Positions 59,039-64,000 of a DNA stretch of 64,000 nucleotides are shown in pieces. Source of the DNA: Azolla caroliniana (lineage: Eukaryota > Polypodiophyta); the NCBI GenBank assembly GCA_043228905.1, contig JBHGNT010000012.1, positions 14,198,001 through 14,262,000 on the forward strand, read 5' to 3'. The translations under genes were made by a program, and so were the position numbers. The notes beneath the pieces are model-generated. The model searched no databases, had not been told where the DNA came from, and saw only the letters and a list, made by a program, of their open reading frames with translations. Each line of letters begins with the position of its first letter. Position 1 is the stretch's first letter.

Positions 59039-61409
59039 TTACCGTGGTTTTAGTAGGAATAAATCTGGCCAGTTTAGTTGGTTTATCAACCACAACCCAG
59101 ATGGCATCATGGCCTTTTTGGGTGCGAGGAAGGCTAACAATAAAATCCATGGATATACTTTCCCACTTATTATTGGGAATGTCCAAGGCATGCAAAAGTC
59201 CAGTGGCTTTAAGTCGCGCGGCTTTGTTAACCTGACATTGGTGACATTTAGTGACATAGCTATGTATGTTAGGACGCATCTTACGCCAATAAAATTGAGT
59301 TGAGATGAGAACGAGTGTACGATGTATTCCAGGGTGCCCTGTTGAGGGTGCATCATGGCATTCAAAAAGAATCCTCTTTTTGACCTCGGGTAAATCTGGA
59401 ACACAAACCTTCCCATTACGGTAGAACAAATCATTAGCAATGTGGAAGTATTCCTTCGAGGATGTGGTAGTGTCTGTTCCAAACTCAACTCTTGCCAAGT
59501 ATTTTGCAAAATAACTGTCATCAGGATACTTTCCTTGAAGGTAATCAAAAAAATCTAATGATATTTCAGTGAAGCTAAGCATGTTAACTTCATGGATGCG
59601 AATTAGTGCATCAGCGACAGTGTTCATGGAACCTTTACGATATCGTAAGGAAAAATCAAAGTCATGGATGAGATTAGCCCATCGTGCCTTACGACCTTTC
59701 AGGTCTTGTTGGTCACAAAAATATTTCAAGGACTCATGGTTCGTAGTTACCACAAAGCGATTTCCATAAAGATAATGCCGCCATGTTTTGAGCGCATGTA
59801 TAACTGCAAATAATTCCTTTTCTTGAACGGTATACCAACATTGAGCAGAATCAAGTTTCTTACTCTTGAATGCTATTGGTTTACCATCTTGATATAAGAC
59901 AACACCTATAGCATAATCGCTTGCATCGGCTTCAACCTCAAAAGGTTTTGACGGATCACGTAAAAGAAGTGACGGAGCCTTGCACACCAGTTCCTTGAGT
60001 TCCTTAAAGGCGAGGTCTAGTGTAGCATTCCACACAATAGGTTTTGTAGACTTACGTGTTTAACCTTTTAGAAGATTAGTAAACGACCTTGTCAATTGGG
60101 AGTAATTACAAATGGATTTTCGCAAAAACCCGACAAAACCAAGGAATGATCGAACTTCTCGAATATTCCGAAGAGTGGGCCAAAGCTTGATTTTCTTGTT
60201 GCAAGAAGGATCAATTTCAACTCCTCGTTTGGTTATGAGATGTCCAAGATAAGTAGTTGATTTCTTGAAGAACTTACATTTTGAGATCTTCGATGGTCTA
60301 TATTACGTTTAGGAGGTAACCCATCTGGTAGTTCACTCGGAAAAACATCACAAACATCATTTAAGATTTCATCAAGTTGTTGTTGTTCAAAATCTGTTAA
60401 TTGAACCGAGACATTATCGATCTTGTAAACGTGAATGTCCGGATCAACTACACAATAAAATAGAGTAGAACAAGACAACTCAGATATTGATAGAGAGGAA
60501 ACGATCGAGAGGGATTGTTTTTTTACACATTAAATAAAATGAGTACAATCGTTCAGTACAAAAGTTATTGAATGATGAAACCAATCAATAGATAACGAAG
60601 AGTTTTTATTATAGAACCAAGGATAACCTAGTATTGCATCAGTGGTACAAAGATTCATTACATGGAAGTCTACTTCCTCTATATAAGTATCAATAGAAAT
60701 TCCTAATGAATGAATCGCCCCATTGATGTATTGTACTCTTCCATCAGCCAAGTGAACCGTGTAGGTGTGATCACTTACGGTGGGTTGGATTCCCCATATC
60801 TGAACCAAACGATTCTTCACAAAGTTATGTGAGCTTCCCGAATCAAACAAAAATTTTACAGGAGATCCATTGATATACTTGTTTGCACGTAGTAAATCAT
60901 TGGGACCCAATACATGGTGAGGGAAAGAACATTGACAATTACTTAAATGATGTGTATAGACCTAAAGGACATTAGGAATCTGACCTTTATGGTCTGTAGC
61001 TTTAGCTTTGTTATCGTGCTCTTTCTGTTGGAGTTTTCGACATTGCTCTTTTGTATGACCCTTCTTTTTGGAGAATACGCAAAAATGATGTTCTCGCTTA
61101 CAATCGCGATCAGTGAATACGTTGGCTGTCTTGCATTTCCCAGTGAATTGCGACTGCTTAGTCTCAGGCGCTTTGTTAGGTTTGTTGTGGTCCTTCTTCG
61201 AAGTGCGTTGATAGCAAAGAACTATTTCAACGGCCTCTTCGAAGGATTTTGGATCCTTATCGTGCACTATCAAATGATAGTCCGAATTGGGGATGCCATT
61301 AACAAAACAAGCTATTAACCAATTGTCCCCTTCTAGACCCGACTTTTGGATTTGGGTTCTAGCATGGTAGACATAGTCTTCTAGCGAGGAAAACTTCCTG
61401 CTAGAGAGG
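59039..61409 (-). pseudogene. gypsy Z2 gag, protease, RNase H, integrase N-terminal part
   Basis: Read on the minus strand. The gag tail is 61400-60962, with knuckle CVFSKKKGHTKEQC whose second Cys is Ser. Protease is 60910-60530, with DSGSSHNFV intact. A short pre-RT segment (60478-60300, PSELPDGLPP) is followed by a jump directly to the RT thumb (HLITKRGVEID, about 60240), so the RT palm with its active site is deleted. RNase H and integrase (60035-59044) are in one frame of about 330 codons, including HDAPSTGHPGIH, CHQCQVN and DFIVSLP. Interrupted by Y2 at 59038. Confidence 0.9.
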
Positions 61410-61890
61410 TGTTACCGTTTAGGAACACGGTCTGCGGTCAGTCCTTCGACCTAGTCCCCAAGGTGGGTGTGGAACAACGAACAGGGTTTAAGCGTAATGC
61501 GTAAGGGGAGAACCTCTGTAATTCCTTCGCCGTAAAAGGAAAGACGGCAACAACTGAATCCCTATCATAGGTTACACGTACGTACTACTACGCTTAAGTA
61601 TCTGAGACACCGACACTAAATTAGCCGCAGCTATACACAGAACTCAGAGAAGATAGAATTCTATTATCAGGCGTTCTTTACATTTCCAAAAATTACACAC
61701 ACCTCCATAAGAGGTTTTCTGCCCTTTATATATGCAGGGTCTAATTAGCCGTTCACACTTCCTACGTGAATCGTTACATGCGTTATGCTCTTATATAGTT
61801 TCTTATTCCTACGGTTTTGGCCGTCGGTTACTATTCCGGCGGACAACACTTGGCACGCCTGTGGGACAGTGCCTTTGCACGTCGGACCCA
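61410..61890 (-). repeat. putative 3' LTR of V
   Basis: On the minus strand it ends GGTAACA at 61410. The far border, near 61890, is a guess set by the last stop of the upstream frame. No second copy in the window. Confidence 0.45.
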
Positions 61891-62231
61891 TCCCGTTAAT
61901 CTTCTTCCAAAATGGCCCGGATGTTTGGCTCTGTTGTGGTGTCCTCGTCCGGAGTTGATGTAGGGCTCGTAGGTGCATCGTGGTGCGGCTCCTCTGCTTG
62001 GTCGGCCTAGTTTCTCCCGGAGTCTCCTTCGCCATGTGCGGGTGGTCTGGGTACGGTGGGCTCTTCTTGAGTTAGTGGGCTGGGCTCTGCCGTTGGCGTG
62101 CTTGCCGTCGGCTGCAGCTCAGCTATTGTTACGTCCTCTACAGTGTTGGCCGTTTTTGTGTGTCCCTAGGCGTGGGGCGGGGATTCCGCCTGGTCCGCAC
62201 TATTTTCCGCGTGTTCTGAAGATGGTGTGGG

Positions 62232-64000
62232 CTAGTGCGGTTGGACCTCTTGTTGGGTAATGGTTTCGATGTTTGGTCCTGTGGGGAATTTCACTCGTTG
62301 GTCCCCGCTATTCTCCCCCGTTGTCATCTCTGGTGATCGGGCCTGAGGTTCCTCTTCTTCGGCTGTGACCGGAATTGGTGTCACGCTGGGTTCCTCGTTT
62401 GTGCGCGTGTTGCCGGCCTGTGTGATCTGGTGAAATAGCTCCTCCTGACTTTCACCAAAATCATCTAAGAGCTGTGCGAGTTCTTCGGAGTGTTGGTTTG
62501 CTAGCGCACGATAGTCTTGCGCTAGGTCCTCCCGTACGGTCGCAATGCTCTCCTCGTTTAGCTTATAAAACCCTCGGTCGTCTTTCCGCCAGTTCTCCCA
62601 GTCCGCATGATACGCGTGCAATTCCGCTGCTTGGGTTGCCCATGCCATCCATCCTTTGTCCAGCGCCGTTTTCAATTGCGCTGTGAACCTTTCCCGTTTT
62701 GTTTGGACAAGGATGCGCACGTTATCCGTGATGACCTGGCAACGGTTGCGTGCGTCTTCCATCGACTTCTGGAGATTTGCGATTTCCTGCTATTTAACGG
62801 CTGCCGCTTCCTCATACGTGGCCTTCAGGCCCGCCCACAGTTGGGATTCCTTTGCATGTTGTTCTTCTAATTTCCCCATTTCATTGTTTAGGCGGATTTC
62901 GAGTTGATTCCTTCTGTCTTGTTCGACCACCAACTGCTCATCGAACCATACCTTCTTTTTTTCTAATAAGGCGTGAAGTCCCGCTATTGCCACCTCCAAT
63001 TTCTTCGCGTCCTCTCGTAATTGGGCGTTGTCGTCTTTTGTCCGGATGTGCTGAGCTACCTCCGTAGCTAGTTTCTCTTCAAGAGTTTTTACGGCCTTCC
63101 GTCCGTTAGCCCGTATCTCCTTTTCTCTGTCGGAGGATTGGCGTAGTTCTGCTCGAAGACGGTCAATTTCGGATTCCGCTAGTTGTACGGCCCTTTTTTC
63201 TTTTGCGGCGATGGCGGTCTGAGCCTCGATTTCTTCTTTTAGAGCGTCGATGACGTGGTTCGGTGGTGGGGTTGCGTGTTTTTCCATAGTTGCGTGAGCT
63301 TCCAACTCCGCGATGCGTGCGTTGGCCTTTTGTAGTTTGGGTTTGGTCAGTTTAACCTTCTTCCAGACATTCTTCTTTTTTATGGCCATCTCCTTGGCGC
63401 TCGTGCTGACCTTTGCCAGTTCTTGATGGACTTTGACTAGGGCCGTGTTTAAGGGTGGTATCTCCATCCCTACTCGTCGTACCCCATCGTTCCTCTGTCT
63501 GCCGACCCTGGCTAGCCAGTCCTCATCGTCGCTCTTCGTTGTTTGTGTTAGGGCGCGCTCGATCATCTGACGTTCCGCATGCTCCTCGGCCATTCGTTGG
63601 GCGGCTTTGACCTGTTGTGTTGCCAGGAACTCCATGAGCTCAAAAGAGGTACCGAACTGCAAGAGGGCGTTGAATTCGTGGGCCGTATCCGGGATATCCG
63701 GATATGCCAAAACCTCGCTTTCCGCCGTCAATACGGCTTTCCCTCGTTGCGACTGAGTCATAATAATCGGTCGCAGCTCCTGGATGATTTCAAACGTGGT
63801 ATTCGGTTCTACTGCTATGGAGCCTCCGCCTTCGGTTGGTGCCTCCGGAGCCGTGGGGGCAATTTTTACCAACCCCCGCCCATCTTTCCTGTCCAATCTG
63901 CGCCGTTTTGGTCTAGGGCTTTCCCGTCGTGTTTCGGTGTCTGGTTCTAGGGCTGCTTCCATGGGGCATCTCGGTTGTTCCTCCTGTGTCGCCTGTGTGT
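62232..64000 (-). CDS. coiled-coil protein of unknown function, partial
   Basis: The frame is open from the window edge (64000) to 62793, has a TAG at 62790-62792, and continues in the same frame to a stop at 62232: about 590 codons. ATG at 63962 is internal, as the frame is open before it. A basic, nuclear-signal-like RPKRRR stretch lies near residue 15 from that ATG. From about residue 125 onward the protein is almost entirely charged helix rich in Glu, Lys, Ala and Gln, with heptad-like spacing. The tail is acidic and Pro/Thr-rich, and more of it (to about 61897) reads on in a shifted frame. Such C-termini occur in plant transposon-borne proteins with a plant mobile domain, but that domain would be outside the window. 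I do not assign a function. Confidence 0.5.

Larger units (their letters stand above)
52130..61409 (-). mobile_element. Ty3/gypsy element Z2, inverted copy of the Z family, interrupted by Y2
   Basis: Minus-strand pieces 61409-59039 and 53550-52130. The 3' LTR is at about 52130-52589. The 5' end is lost where element V begins (61410), inside gag. Y2 lies in the integrase with target pentamer TTACC on both sides. Tail-to-tail with Z1, with about 55 bases between them. Confidence 0.88.
61410..64000 (-). mobile_element. putative LTR element V, 3' part (cut by window edge)
   Basis: TGTTACCG at 61410 abruptly follows Z2 gag. The first 480 bases contain a minus-strand TATATAAAG (about 61720), as an LTR would. 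A long minus-strand frame follows and leaves the window. The second end is not visible, so the class is open. Confidence 0.55.

Noticed and set aside
1-64000. CRISPR array, bacterial operon or organellar insert
   Set aside because: No spaced short palindromic repeats, ribosome-binding-site-led gene runs or rRNA/tRNA clusters are present; the repeats are LTRs, microsatellites and element duplications.

Overview
The window is nuclear DNA of a seed plant, most likely an angiosperm. The only convincing host gene is a three-exon bHLH transcription factor (9224-13140) with plant-sized GT-AG introns. Almost everything else is a nest of plant transposable elements: Ty1/copia, Ty3/gypsy, LINE, hAT and non-autonomous LTR elements. 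There are no bacterial or organellar features, rRNA genes or CRISPR arrays. I cannot name the species.

Layout, left to right. 1-4422: 5' half of a copia element on the minus strand (Y0). 4423-5480: tail of a minus-strand LINE. 5500-8600: AT-rich DNA with worn hAT ends and a 118-bp tandem duplication. 8600-13200: promoter and bHLH gene; six in-phase heat-shock-element pentamers lie about 360 bp before the start codon. 13.2-18.4 kb: AT-rich intergenic DNA without genes I can support. 18.5-29.1 kb: a plus-strand LINE split by a complete gypsy chromovirus (T, 19634-25263) whose LTRs carry a perfect four-unit heat-shock element next to a TATA box and an antisense tRNA-like Pol III promoter. 29.1-38.6 kb: a 5'-truncated plus-strand copia element (X) split by a rearranged minus-strand copia element (Y1). 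38.6-52.1 kb: a plus-strand gypsy element (Z1) split by an hAT transposon (40460-45656, 8-bp target duplication) and by a GC-rich gag-only LTR element (W, 46475-51220). 52.1-61.4 kb: a second copy of the same gypsy family (Z2) on the minus strand, tail-to-tail with Z1, split by a young copia element (Y2, 53551-59038, 5-bp target duplication). 61.4-64 kb: an LTR-like end followed by a long minus-strand coiled-coil ORF that runs off the window (V).

Autonomous elements show the usual order of gag, protease, integrase and reverse transcriptase/RNase H (copia) or reverse transcriptase, RNase H, integrase and chromodomain (gypsy). Nearly all are broken by nonsense codons, frameshifts or deletions. 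Y2 and the hAT transposase are the closest to intact. Nesting gives an order of events: Y2 is younger than Z2, hAT and W are younger than Z1, T is younger than the LINE, and Y1 is younger than X. LTR pairs compared by eye differ by roughly 2% in Y2 and 4% in T.
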